Positions 17,390 through 26,492 of a stretch of 64,000 bases of DNA are shown here, piece after piece; the first letter of the stretch is position 1; each line of letters begins with the position of its first letter. This DNA comes from an uncultured Christensenellaceae bacterium. GTDB taxonomy: Bacteria > Bacillota > Clostridia > Christensenellales > UBA3700. The notes below the pieces were generated by a model. The model made no database searches. It saw only the letters and a program-made list of their open reading frames with translations, and was not told the DNA's origin. The position numbers and the translations under genes are program-made. The stretch covers positions 62,001 through 126,000 of the forward strand of contig CAJUOK010000001.1 in assembly GCA_910588015.1 (NCBI GenBank), in the 5' to 3' direction.

Positions 17390-18652
17390 ATGTTAGAACT
17401 CAAATTCGTATGCGAAAACATTGAAGAAGTAAAGCAAAGACTTTCACACAGAAGCGGCAAATTCGACCTTGAAGGTTTGAGCCGACTCGCCGACGAGAGA
17501 AAAACTCTCATTCAAGACGGCGAAACAAAAAAGGCAACCAAAAACGCCGTATCAAAACTCATACCTTCTCTCAAAGGCGACGAAAAGACGGCTAAAATCG
17601 CCGAAATGAAAGAACTCGGCGAACAGATAAAGGCTATAGACGCAAGACTTAACGAAGTGGAGAGCAAAATAAGCGAAATTATGCTCACCATACCCAATCT
17701 TCCCAACAAGGACACGCCTATCGGAAGCGACAGCGACGACAACGTTGAGGTGAGAAGATGGGGCGAGCCGACAAAGTTTGATTTCAAACCCAAAGCCCAC
17801 TGGGATATTGCCGAAGAAAAAGATTTGTGCGATTGGCCGAGAGCAAGCAAAATAGCCGGCGCAAGATTTACAGTGTATAAAGGTCTCGGCGCAAGACTGG
17901 AAAGAGCCATATATAATTTTATGCTAGACACTCATATCTCCAACGGATATACGGAAATTTTCCCGCCTTATATGGTAAATAAAAACGCTATGATAGGCAC
18001 GGGACAGTTGCCGAAGTTTGCAGAAGATATGTATTACGTCAACAACGAAGGACAGGATTTTTACCTCGTACCGACGGCGGAAGTGCCCGTCACAAATCTG
18101 CATAGAGACGAAATCATCCCCTATGACGCGCTTCCTATCAAATATTGCGCGTACACGGCTTGTTTCAGAGGCGAAGCAGGCAGCGCGGGAAGAGATACCA
18201 GAGGTCTTATACGCCAACATCAGTTTAACAAAGTCGAATTGGTAAAATTCACTACTCCCGAAACGAGTTATGCAGAACTTGAACACTTGACGAATTCCGC
18301 GGAAAAAATATTGCAACTCCTCGGTATTCCCTACAGAGTTGTTTGTCTTTGCACGGGAGATTTAGGTTTCGGTTCGGCGAAAACTTACGATATCGAAGTT
18401 TGGATGCCGTCGTACAACAGATACGTCGAAATCTCGTCTTGCTCGGATTATGAAGATTTCCAAGCCAGACGCGCAAGCATAAGATACAGAGATAAAGACG
18501 GCAAAGTAAAACTCGTCCACACGCTCAACGGCAGCGGACTCGCAGTGGGCAGAACAACCGCCGCGATTCTCGAAAACTTCCAACAAGCCGACGGAAGTAT
18601 AACGATTCCCGAAGTATTGAGAAAATATATGGGCGTTGACAAAATTCAATAA
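17390..18652 (+). CDS. serS: Seryl-tRNA synthetase
   Basis: A 420-residue class II synthetase. Residues 1-110 form the antiparallel coiled-coil arm that holds the long variable arm of tRNA-Ser. Motif 2 (FRGEAGSAGRDTRGLIRQHQ) and motif 3 (GSGLAVGRTTAAILENFQ) are intact; the C terminus ITIPEVLRKYMG is typical. I start at ATG 17390, which has TCGGAGGTAA just upstream and fits the family; the frame is open earlier, to 17282, inside the end of leuS. The next gene begins 3 bases after the stop. Confidence 0.97.
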   Translation: MLELKFVCENIEEVKQRLSHRSGKFDLEGLSRLADERKTLIQDGETKKATKNAVSKLIPSLKGDEKTAKIAEMKELGEQIKAIDARLNEVESKISEIMLTIPNLPNKDTPIGSDSDDNVEVRRWGEPTKFDFKPKAHWDIAEEKDLCDWPRASKIAGARFTVYKGLGARLERAIYNFMLDTHISNGYTEIFPPYMVNKNAMIGTGQLPKFAEDMYYVNNEGQDFYLVPTAEVPVTNLHRDEIIPYDALPIKYCAYTACFRGEAGSAGRDTRGLIRQHQFNKVELVKFTTPETSYAELEHLTNSAEKILQLLGIPYRVVCLCTGDLGFGSAKTYDIEVWMPSYNRYVEISSCSDYEDFQARRASIRYRDKDGKVKLVHTLNGSGLAVGRTTAAILENFQQADGSITIPEVLRKYMGVDKIQ

Positions 18653-18655
18653 TAT

Positions 18656-19516
18656 ATGAATATTTCTCTCCGCAAAAAATCCGATAGCCTAGAGCAAAAG
18701 TCTTCCCAAAGAATATGGGAGCTGGATTTTTTGCGGGGAGTTTGCGTTTTGCTGATGGTCTTTGACCATTTTATGTTCGACATCGCCGAGCTGTTTAATA
18801 AAGAGTGGATAGCTACTGGAAAAGAAAACGTCATTTTGATAGTGCGTCTTGCCAAAGAATATATCGATAATTCCGTTTTGCGTTCTACTACTCAACATAT
18901 AGTCGTATGGATATTTGCAATTTTGTGCGGCATATCCTGCTCTTTTTCGCGAAGTAATCTCAAACGCGGCATACAAGCCACGATAATAGCGGGAATAATA
19001 ACTATAGTGTCATTCTATATGGACACCGCCATTAAATTCGGAATATTGCATATGTTTGCTTTTTCCATACTGCTTTGGTGGTTTATAGACACCGTATGCA
19101 GACACAACAAGATGTTTACCGCAGGTATATGTATGTTCGTCGGCATAATGATTATAACGATGAACGAAGGCTTTATGGCGACGTATAGAGACAATATGCA
19201 AGCCTTTGCCTCTGACAACTCGCTATACTTTATAGGCGATTTTATGAAAGGTCAAAAAGGCTTTTTCTCGGGAGATTATTATCCTATTTTCCCCAATACA
19301 GGATATATGCTGATAGGCGCGGCTCTTGGCGTAATTGTCTATCCAAAGAAAAAATCTTTGTTGCCGCTTCTTGGCAAATACGATTGGTACAAGCCGTTTG
19401 CTTTTTGGGGCAAAATCGCCATTTGGGTATACGCATTGCACCAAGTCGTTGTCGTTGTAATTTTGGCAATTATCAGCTTTCTTTTTATCACGCCCGGCAA
19501 CTTCGTGGTTATTTAA
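18656..19516 (+). CDS. Heparan-alpha-glucosaminide N-acetyltransferase-like membrane protein (DUF1624)
   Basis: A 286-residue membrane protein with a cytoplasmic start and about seven membrane helices. RIWELDFLRGVCVLLMVFDH is the DUF1624 opening with its conserved Asp-x-x-x-Gly and His. Related proteins transfer acetyl groups across the membrane to sugars; in Bacillota the target, perhaps a cell-envelope glycan, is unknown. It starts 3 bases after serS, so it is cotranscribed with it, an association that looks like position rather than function. Its stop overlaps the convergent gene's stop by 8 bases. Confidence 0.8.
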   Translation: MNISLRKKSDSLEQKSSQRIWELDFLRGVCVLLMVFDHFMFDIAELFNKEWIATGKENVILIVRLAKEYIDNSVLRSTTQHIVVWIFAILCGISCSFSRSNLKRGIQATIIAGIITIVSFYMDTAIKFGILHMFAFSILLWWFIDTVCRHNKMFTAGICMFVGIMIITMNEGFMATYRDNMQAFASDNSLYFIGDFMKGQKGFFSGDYYPIFPNTGYMLIGAALGVIVYPKKKSLLPLLGKYDWYKPFAFWGKIAIWVYALHQVVVVVILAIISFLFITPGNFVVI

Positions 19517-20966
19517 CGACGTCGGAATTGAGAGCGTATCTTGCATCGAAATATTCTCCTCCGACAACTTTTAGTTCATACGCAAGATTCTTTGCTTTAT
19601 AATTTTCATAATATTCCGGAAAAACGTATAGCGTAGGACGGATGACATTATTTGAGCCGTCCACACTGATAAACGTATTTTCTGTGATAATATCGGATAT
19701 ATCTCCCTCTATAACAATCTTTTTAAGATTACGGTTGTTGCATATCGCAGTCCCGTCGATTATCGATATATTTTTCGGCAATATCAACTCTTCAACATCC
19801 GTATCCACTATCGAAAGTTCCGCAAGATGTTGCAAACTGTCAGGCAAAATCAAATGTTTCAAGCCTCTTATCCCGTTGATTGCCATAGTGTTTATAGATT
19901 TGCAACCGTCACATATTGCAAGCGTATCTCCGTGTTTAAGTTTAGGCGCAAAAAACAGAAAAAATTCTCCGTCGTTTTGAACGTACATATATCCTCCGTC
20001 GCTTTTTACCAACGGATGCGTCAACGGAAAATAGAGTCCCAACACGTTGGCGTTGGTCAGAAGTATTTCGAAATTTTCCATATTGTTGCCGAGATGTATA
20101 TACGATTCGTAAGGTACGTTAATCGAATTTGATTTGACCGTGTCGACTTTGTATCCGTCGTAATACTCCGGTATATAAATATGCGAGCGCGTACGACTTC
20201 CAAAAGATGTAACCATTCCGTCTCTGACCGCCACTCCCTCGCTCATATAATTCAGATACAAATCAATATCTTGCTCCGCAGTATCTCTGTCAAAATCCCA
20301 TATTCTGTTTTCCGACGGAAAATACCATCCTTCCGCCAGAACGCAACCGTTGGGCAACTTATATTGCGGCTCAACTAATTTGGACTTCTCTATTACTCGT
20401 TCTTCTTTGATTAATCGCCCGTTGTCGTAATAGCGAACCGTAAACCATCTATACGATTTGAATATTTTCAGCATATCGTCAGAAAACATATTCATCGCGG
20501 AATTTATGATATCCTCGCGAATATTTTTGAGTTCTTCAAGCCGCTGTAGAACCTCCGTAAATACGTTTGGCGTATCGTTGAGGTCTTTTTCGAGCACGCA
20601 TAGCGAACCCTCCACGTCAAAGGCTTTGCAATTTTTGCTTATACTTTTAAATACTATGGAATTATCTTGCGAATCATATCCCGTGAGTTGCATATCGACG
20701 TGTCCTCTGAACTCCGTCAAGTTATTGGGTATCGCAAAAGAAATTCCGCCGTCGGTATAGTTGAGGATTGGCGAAATATATTGCGCTTTGGGAATACTTT
20801 TGCTGTTGTAACATATAAACTCTAGACAGTAATTATATTTGTCTGCATCCGCGGCGTCGGAAGTGATAATCACCGTGTCGGACAAAGAATTGTTCTGCGC
20901 CAAAGAATAGCTTCTGTAAGCTTCCAAAAAACCCGTTTGGCTGTGATATTTGAATTTTAATAACAT
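19509..20966 (-). CDS. Leucine-rich-repeat protein with a phage baseplate-like N terminus
   Basis: A 485-residue protein from ATG 20966 (GGAGAAGT upstream). The first ~130 residues (QNNSLSDTVIITSDAADADK, then alternating strands to DMQLTGYDSQDNSIVFKS) resemble the BppU-type N-terminal domain of phage baseplates. A helical stretch follows (~135-180, LQRLEELKNIREDIINSAMN). The C-terminal half has BspA-type LRR_5 units (INGIRGLKHLILPDSLQHL, NISIIDGTAICNNRNLKKIV). There is no signal peptide. No phage genes lie nearby, so this may be a domesticated tail-fibre adaptor or simply a shared fold. Function unknown; the repeat call is firmer than the BppU call. Confidence 0.6.
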   Translation of the reverse strand: MLLKFKYHSQTGFLEAYRSYSLAQNNSLSDTVIITSDAADADKYNYCLEFICYNSKSIPKAQYISPILNYTDGGISFAIPNNLTEFRGHVDMQLTGYDSQDNSIVFKSISKNCKAFDVEGSLCVLEKDLNDTPNVFTEVLQRLEELKNIREDIINSAMNMFSDDMLKIFKSYRWFTVRYYDNGRLIKEERVIEKSKLVEPQYKLPNGCVLAEGWYFPSENRIWDFDRDTAEQDIDLYLNYMSEGVAVRDGMVTSFGSRTRSHIYIPEYYDGYKVDTVKSNSINVPYESYIHLGNNMENFEILLTNANVLGLYFPLTHPLVKSDGGYMYVQNDGEFFLFFAPKLKHGDTLAICDGCKSINTMAINGIRGLKHLILPDSLQHLAELSIVDTDVEELILPKNISIIDGTAICNNRNLKKIVIEGDISDIITENTFISVDGSNNVIRPTLYVFPEYYENYKAKNLAYELKVVGGEYFDARYALNSDVVK

Positions 20967-21003
20967 ACTTCTCCATTCTCGGGGAAAGAGCAGAGACATA
21001 TAT

Positions 21004-21031
21004 ATTGTAATACGGAATGCGATAAAATCAA
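21004..21031 (-). promoter_or_regulatory. Promoter candidate of the LRR gene
   Basis: Minus strand TTGATT (21026-21031), 16 bases, TACAAT (21004-21009), ending about 40 bases before ATG 20966. It suggests the LRR gene is transcribed separately from the four-gene operon upstream. Confidence 0.5.
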
Positions 21032-21075
21032 GACTTTTGTGACATATTTTTATATCGCAATATAATTTAGACGCG

Positions 21076-23361
21076 TCAATTCAAATTGCAATTTTTCAAT
21101 ATGGCTTTATACGTTTCGTAATTTTCAATTTCTTCCTTTGTCGCCGAAGTAGCGCCTTTACCCTCAACCGCGACAAATTCGTCGTCTCCGTTTAAAGTCG
21201 CGCCGAATGAATTAAAAGCATTGTCGATATAAAAACTACCGTGGAAATTGATATATTCGGTTGCCAAAGACGTATATGAATTCTTTTCGTATACGTTGAC
21301 TCCGCACACTCCAACGATATTGCCGAAATAAGAATTTTCCGACAAATATTCGCCTACAAAATAGCAATCGGTTACGCAACCGCCTAAATATTGCATAGAG
21401 TTGCCGAGGTCGAATTCTTCTTCTCTCACATATCCTACAATTCCTCCGACGTACGCAGGAGAACCGTCTGTGGACGCAACGTTGATTTTGCTTTGGCTTA
21501 TACAACGCTCGGCGCTGCCGAAATAAATATAATAGCCGCCGCTCATAACTTCGCTGAATCCCATTATTCCTCCGGCGTAGACGGTCTTTGCCGTTGCCGT
21601 AATATCTCCCGTAGAAACGCAATTGGAAAGCAATGCAATGGACTGCGCGGAGATTCCGCCGATATATGCCTTTCCTTTGCCTGTCGCCGAAATAGCGCCT
21701 TGATTTACGGACTTATAAATATCCCCGTTTGCTATTGCGACGATACCTCCGACGTATATTTCCAAATCGCTATCTGTTTTTACAGTCAGCGCTCCGCTGT
21801 TTTTGCAACTTTCTATCGCGCCGCTCGTTGACAAACATATGCCTGCGGCGTATATGTTCCTGTATTGAGAACCGCAATTGATTTCGCCAGAATTAACGCT
21901 ATTTTTTATATAAGCTGCAGTCGTCGTACCTCTATTCAAATAAGCGATGCCGACAGCAGACGCGGCGGGCTCGGTATCCTCTTCTATATCAAAGCGTCCG
22001 CAAGTTGAAAAAGACGAAATTGCTCCCGAATTTTTACAGTTGTCCACAACGTAATTGTTGCGGAAGACGATACCGCATACGATAGGATTCCACTCCGTAT
22101 CGGCTGAAGTTTGGGACAAATCAGCCTCGTTTGTATTTTTGGTCAATAAGCCGTTGTTGACGGCGCATATGCCCGCAATATCAAACGTATCGGAGTTTAT
22201 TTCGCCTTTGACTTTGCACTCTTGCAGATATGCGTTGTTGATACCTGCAACGCCTCCGAATACGGCGTTGGCGCCCGTCTCTCCGACAAGTGAAAATTGA
22301 GAATAATTGAGCTGGCAATTTTTGATAGTGCCTGCAATTTTGCTGTTGTATACGTTGTTTTGAAGGACGATTCCGCCGAAATTAAGCTCGCCTGTACCTG
22401 CCGAGTCCTTTGCGACGGCTTTGAGTTTTCCTTTTACGTTCAAAGTCACGTTTTCAATAGTACCGTAGTTTTCCAACGCAACGAAAGCGCTCTCTTCCGA
22501 AACAGTAATATCGGCGTTGACGTTGACGGTCACGTTGTCTATCACGGCGTTTTCGCCCACCGTCTTGAAAATCGCGTCGCCAAGGCTTTCGATTGTCAAA
22601 TCAGACAACTTGCCGTTGAGTCTTCCAAACGAAGCTCCTTTGCCGAATATAAATTTGTGACCTTCTCCTATAATAGTGCAGTTGACTTTGTCCACAGCGA
22701 AATTTTCGGGTACGACTATATCTTGTTTAAGAACGTATTCTTTGTCGGAATCAAAGTCTATATGCTTGAGTTTTGTCGCTTCTCCCTCGATAGGTTTGGG
22801 AATAAGCGAAACGGCGGTAACGGGTACGCCGACAGCAATTACAACTGCCAAAAACAAACACAGACAAACCGTGGCGATATTCTTTTTTTCGCGGTAACTC
22901 AACGGACGTCTATCGATGACGATACCGTCTATCTCGAATCTTATATTAAGCGAATACTTTATGAAGTATATCGATTTAAGCCGTCCTTTTATCTCTGACG
23001 ACATCGGCTTGGTCATCAAATACGCGCGCTTCAAATGCTTGGTTTTATCCAAAATCAACAGCATTTCGAGAGGCGAAACGACTTCGTTCATATACAGTCT
23101 CAAACACTTGCCCGCTTTTGAAGAAAACTTCTTCGAGACTTCCAAAGGCTCGCTCAAAGCGCTGTAATTTGTAATTTCCAAAAACATTTGCTCGTATGAG
23201 GAAATCAATCTGCGCGATTTGTATAAATACATCAACGACAGCACAGGAAATCTACCTAGACGGTATGCTCCGCACTGCGTTTTGTCCATCAAATCGGCAA
23301 ACGCTTTTAAATCGTCGTTTTTTATAGCCTTAAACAAGCTTTCTTCTATCTGTTGCGCCAT
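21076..23361 (-). CDS. Membrane-anchored GLUG-repeat (beta-helix) protein
   Basis: A 761-residue protein, last of a four-gene operon. Residues 1-155 are helical and lack a signal peptide (ankyrin-like packing, e.g. FKAIKNDDLKAFADLMDK). One membrane helix lies at about 161-186. The outside part (190-700) is a row of GLUG-type repeats (GGIVAIANGDIYKSVNQGAI, GGISAQSIALLSNCVSTGDI, GGIVGYV) forming a right-handed beta-helix. The tail (TSATKEEIENYETYKAILKN) resembles GLUG-protein endings. The layout, cytosolic domain, one helix, surface beta-helix, suggests a sensor or anchor linking the cytosolic partners to the surface. I chose ATG 23361; ribosome site weak. Confidence 0.7.
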   Translation of the reverse strand: MAQQIEESLFKAIKNDDLKAFADLMDKTQCGAYRLGRFPVLSLMYLYKSRRLISSYEQMFLEITNYSALSEPLEVSKKFSSKAGKCLRLYMNEVVSPLEMLLILDKTKHLKRAYLMTKPMSSEIKGRLKSIYFIKYSLNIRFEIDGIVIDRRPLSYREKKNIATVCLCLFLAVVIAVGVPVTAVSLIPKPIEGEATKLKHIDFDSDKEYVLKQDIVVPENFAVDKVNCTIIGEGHKFIFGKGASFGRLNGKLSDLTIESLGDAIFKTVGENAVIDNVTVNVNADITVSEESAFVALENYGTIENVTLNVKGKLKAVAKDSAGTGELNFGGIVLQNNVYNSKIAGTIKNCQLNYSQFSLVGETGANAVFGGVAGINNAYLQECKVKGEINSDTFDIAGICAVNNGLLTKNTNEADLSQTSADTEWNPIVCGIVFRNNYVVDNCKNSGAISSFSTCGRFDIEEDTEPAASAVGIAYLNRGTTTAAYIKNSVNSGEINCGSQYRNIYAAGICLSTSGAIESCKNSGALTVKTDSDLEIYVGGIVAIANGDIYKSVNQGAISATGKGKAYIGGISAQSIALLSNCVSTGDITATAKTVYAGGIMGFSEVMSGGYYIYFGSAERCISQSKINVASTDGSPAYVGGIVGYVREEEFDLGNSMQYLGGCVTDCYFVGEYLSENSYFGNIVGVCGVNVYEKNSYTSLATEYINFHGSFYIDNAFNSFGATLNGDDEFVAVEGKGATSATKEEIENYETYKAILKNCNLN

Positions 23362-23379
23362 ATTTCCCAAGCAATAGTT

Positions 23380-24108
23380 TTATTTTTTCTTAATTTTGAC
23401 TTTTCTGTCAGCCGCCCATTTGTCAAACGCGTCGAAAAGATATTCCTCGTTGACGCTGCTGCCCTCTACCAACTTTTTCAACAGAGCGGAAGTCTTTGAA
23501 AACTCCTCGATAAGCGTAGCTATGTCTTTGCCTTGCTCGGAGACAGCCGCCGACAGTTCTTCGTTTTCCTTCCTGATATTTTCTATTTTATCGGCGTTTT
23601 GCTTCAAGACCGAAGCTATGTCTTTGTTGATAAAGTCGCTGATTTTTTCTACGTTTTTATTATAACCGTCAAGGGATTTTTGCAATTCTTTGAGATTATA
23701 AGAAGAGCGTTTTTCCGTGATGAGCGAGTCTATCTGCGCAAGTTGACTCTGCGCGCTCTTTTCTATTTTGCCGAGCGAATCGATTCTGTTGACCACCTCG
23801 GAAAATCTCGACGACATATCGTTTACCGCTTGCGCGTACTTTTCGCTGGAAACAGAGTATTCTTCTATCTTTCTGCCGAGTTCCTGCCCGCTTCTTGCTT
23901 GCGCGTTGATGGTGGCGTGGACTTTTTCCAGTTGATTGACGGCGTTGCCCGAAAAACTCTTGGTAAGATTGTCGAGGTCGTTTCTTATCTCTTCATATGA
24001 CTTGCTTACGGAATGCAGACTTTCTTGCAACGGCGCAAGAAGATTTCGGTACGCTATAAAACTGTCTATAAGCTCCTTAATAGAATTTTCGCTGATTTTT
24101 TCGCTCAT
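23380..24108 (-). CDS. Coiled-coil protein of unknown function
   Basis: A 242-residue, almost wholly helical protein with heptad patterns from about 10 to 220 (LTKSFSGNAVNQLEKVHATI, SRFSEVVNRIDSLGKIEKSA) and a basic tail KVKIKKK. No membrane helix or known domain is visible; it resembles structural or receptor-signalling rods. AGGAAGAG precedes the ATG, which overlaps the helicase stop by 4 bases, and the GLUG protein starts 18 bases after its stop. The coupling implies a shared complex with the helicase and the membrane protein. Confidence 0.7.
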   Translation of the reverse strand: MSEKISENSIKELIDSFIAYRNLLAPLQESLHSVSKSYEEIRNDLDNLTKSFSGNAVNQLEKVHATINAQARSGQELGRKIEEYSVSSEKYAQAVNDMSSRFSEVVNRIDSLGKIEKSAQSQLAQIDSLITEKRSSYNLKELQKSLDGYNKNVEKISDFINKDIASVLKQNADKIENIRKENEELSAAVSEQGKDIATLIEEFSKTSALLKKLVEGSSVNEEYLFDAFDKWAADRKVKIKKK

Positions 24109-26492
24109 TGTCTCTTCCTCTTTAATTGATTATTTGCGGATTTTAAATTTGCCGCTATTTCACTGCAATCGCTGTTGAGTGTGTCAAGTATTATCTTTTT
24201 GGCAACGTCGTTGTCTTCTACCAAAGTATAGAAACGCACTATTTCCGGGTCGAGCGCTCCGCCGCCCTGCGCGCAGGCGTCCATCAACGGAAAGAGTTGC
24301 TCGTCGCCCGAACGGACAAACATCTCGCGCGCTTCTGCGTCCATACCCTGTCGCCAATACTCTATGCCCGCGTCGCGAATCTTGCCGAACCTCAAATATT
24401 TCTCATATACGGAAATATATATAAGCTGCTTTTTGCGCAACTCGTCCGACGACAGCCTGTCCGCGGTATTCCGCGCGTTTTCAAACTGTTCGAGAGAACA
24501 GAACTTTTCTATACGCTCAATAAATTCATCGTCGTCTATCTCTATCTTACCCGCTATATCCTTTAGATAAGCAAGCGCGCTTTCTTTATTTTTACTCTCG
24601 AAACACTCTTTGAACAACGCGTTGAAAGTTTCGGGATAATTGCTTTCGGCAACAAACAAATATTGTTTTGCTCGCGATATTCCCACGTAAAACAAGTTGA
24701 AATAATATCTGAAGACGGAATTTTCGTCGGCTGTCTTTCTGTTGAGCGACATACTGTGAAGATAACGCCACTTATCGGCATTGTCGCTCAACACATCGGC
24801 AAGAATTACCGTGTTTCGCTCAAGTCCTTTAGCTTCGGCTACGGTAAGAATTTCCGTCTTGCCCAAGACCTTCCGAAGTTCCTCTTTTTTCTTTTGAGAA
24901 GCCACGACGACGGTTACGTTTTCAAATCTTTTTTCGCCGAGCGAATATACAAAGCTCTTATCCTTTACCAACACTGCCGCAGAGGGCAACGGGGACGCTA
25001 CGCTCTCGCCTTTTAGCACGAAGCTGTGTGTGCCGAATCTCTGCATATTCATCTCGCCGAGTTTTTGCGCGATTCTTTCTATTCTTTCCGTACTTCTGTA
25101 ATTATGGCGCAGTTGGCTTACTCCCGTTACGTCGCCGTACATTATGCGCTTCAAATATCCAAAATTAAAGTACGACGGATTAATCATCTGCAAAGCGTCG
25201 CCTACGCAGAATAATTTACGGCATAGCGTTTTGATAAGACAAAGATTAACCTGCGTAAAATCCTGCACTTCGTCAATTACTCCAACGGAATATTTGGGCG
25301 CTGTAATTTTAGCCAACAGTTCTCGGCTCATAAGATTGTTGTCGGTGTAACCGCGCCTTTTCAAAAAGTCGGCATAATCGTTTGCAACAGTGTATATAAT
25401 TTCGCATTCGCGATGCGTAAAGCTGTCTTTTCTCCCCTCGATATACTCTTCCTTTACCATCATTTCGCGAGGCGTATCCAGCTCGTATTTGCCAAAAATC
25501 ATTCCGTAAATTTCTTTATAAATTATCTCCGGCGCAATATGTTTTATCTTTGCCAACGCGCCCGAAAGACGGTAGTTCTTTCCCAAGCCTAAGTATTCCT
25601 TGAGAAATACGCTTTCGCCCGCAACGCGTTTAGGCTCAAATGTCTCGCCGTAAATGTCTTCTATCAACCTATATTCCACTTTCTCTTTCAAAAACGCCGC
25701 GACGCGCTTAAGCGAAGATATAATTTCTTCGTCGCCCTCTACCGAGAAAAGAATACCCAGCTTGTTTTCTATCGCCTTTTTGTGATTTTTATCTAAAAAC
25801 TCAACGCTACCGCGCTCGTATGAAGATATAAAGCCGTCGATATTTCTTGAAAACAATTCGACGCGCTCCCGTGTTTCGCTCAACAGTCCGCGCGAAAACG
25901 TAGTGTACAGCACAGCTCCTCGATAATTTCGGCAAGCGCAGTATACGATTTTTTCAACGCATACGTTTGTCTTACCGCTGCCCGCTATGCCTTGAACAAG
26001 CATATTTGCGTCCTCGGTCTCGACTATTTGACGTTGAGTATCGTTGAGATAAGGAAAATTGACTATGCCGTCGGCTCCCGACACAAGATAAAGCCTCGTC
26101 ATATCCTCTTTTGTGACGACCTCGTCGGTGGGACGCAAAATCAAACCGATAGTTGCGCGCGACGAAATATATTCGCCCAAACGTCTGTCCATACCGCCTT
26201 CGGAAGCGTTGGCGCAAATAAATTTATAAAACACCAAGTCGCCGTCTGACAATCTGTTTTCTCCGCATTTTTGACGGAAAAAAACCGTATAAAGTCCGTC
26301 GTCCGTCTGCGCCGTAAAACATCCGTCGGACAGCTCTATATTCTCTCTGAAAATGCTTTCCGCAACACGGGATATAAACGCGTCTATGGCTATTATTTTT
26401 CGAGTGAGCGTGACAAATCCCTCCGTCTTGTAAAAAGACCGAATGGACGATAACGCTATCTTGGTTGTGTCTGCCTTTATTCTCTGTATCAT
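24105..26492 (-). CDS. UvrD/Rep-type superfamily 1 helicase
   Basis: A 795-residue ATP-dependent helicase or translocase. Walker A GIAGSGKT at 168-175, Walker B plus motif II VIDEVQDF (405-412), motif III GDALQMI (431-437), motif IV HNYRSTERI, and late motifs TVAEAKGLERNTVI and YVGISRAKQYLFVAES are all present. The first 150 residues are a non-canonical domain reminiscent of HelD-type N termini, and the last 120 are helical (TPR-like: LEQFENARNTADRLS). It is not PcrA or a RecBCD/AddA subunit by architecture. It overlaps its upstream (release-factor-like) and downstream (coiled-coil) neighbours by 4 bases each. Role could be RNA polymerase or nucleic-acid remodelling. Confidence 0.85.
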   Translation of the reverse strand: MIQRIKADTTKIALSSIRSFYKTEGFVTLTRKIIAIDAFISRVAESIFRENIELSDGCFTAQTDDGLYTVFFRQKCGENRLSDGDLVFYKFICANASEGGMDRRLGEYISSRATIGLILRPTDEVVTKEDMTRLYLVSGADGIVNFPYLNDTQRQIVETEDANMLVQGIAGSGKTNVCVEKIVYCACRNYRGAVLYTTFSRGLLSETRERVELFSRNIDGFISSYERGSVEFLDKNHKKAIENKLGILFSVEGDEEIISSLKRVAAFLKEKVEYRLIEDIYGETFEPKRVAGESVFLKEYLGLGKNYRLSGALAKIKHIAPEIIYKEIYGMIFGKYELDTPREMMVKEEYIEGRKDSFTHRECEIIYTVANDYADFLKRRGYTDNNLMSRELLAKITAPKYSVGVIDEVQDFTQVNLCLIKTLCRKLFCVGDALQMINPSYFNFGYLKRIMYGDVTGVSQLRHNYRSTERIERIAQKLGEMNMQRFGTHSFVLKGESVASPLPSAAVLVKDKSFVYSLGEKRFENVTVVVASQKKKEELRKVLGKTEILTVAEAKGLERNTVILADVLSDNADKWRYLHSMSLNRKTADENSVFRYYFNLFYVGISRAKQYLFVAESNYPETFNALFKECFESKNKESALAYLKDIAGKIEIDDDEFIERIEKFCSLEQFENARNTADRLSSDELRKKQLIYISVYEKYLRFGKIRDAGIEYWRQGMDAEAREMFVRSGDEQLFPLMDACAQGGGALDPEIVRFYTLVEDNDVAKKIILDTLNSDCSEIAANLKSANNQLKRKRQ

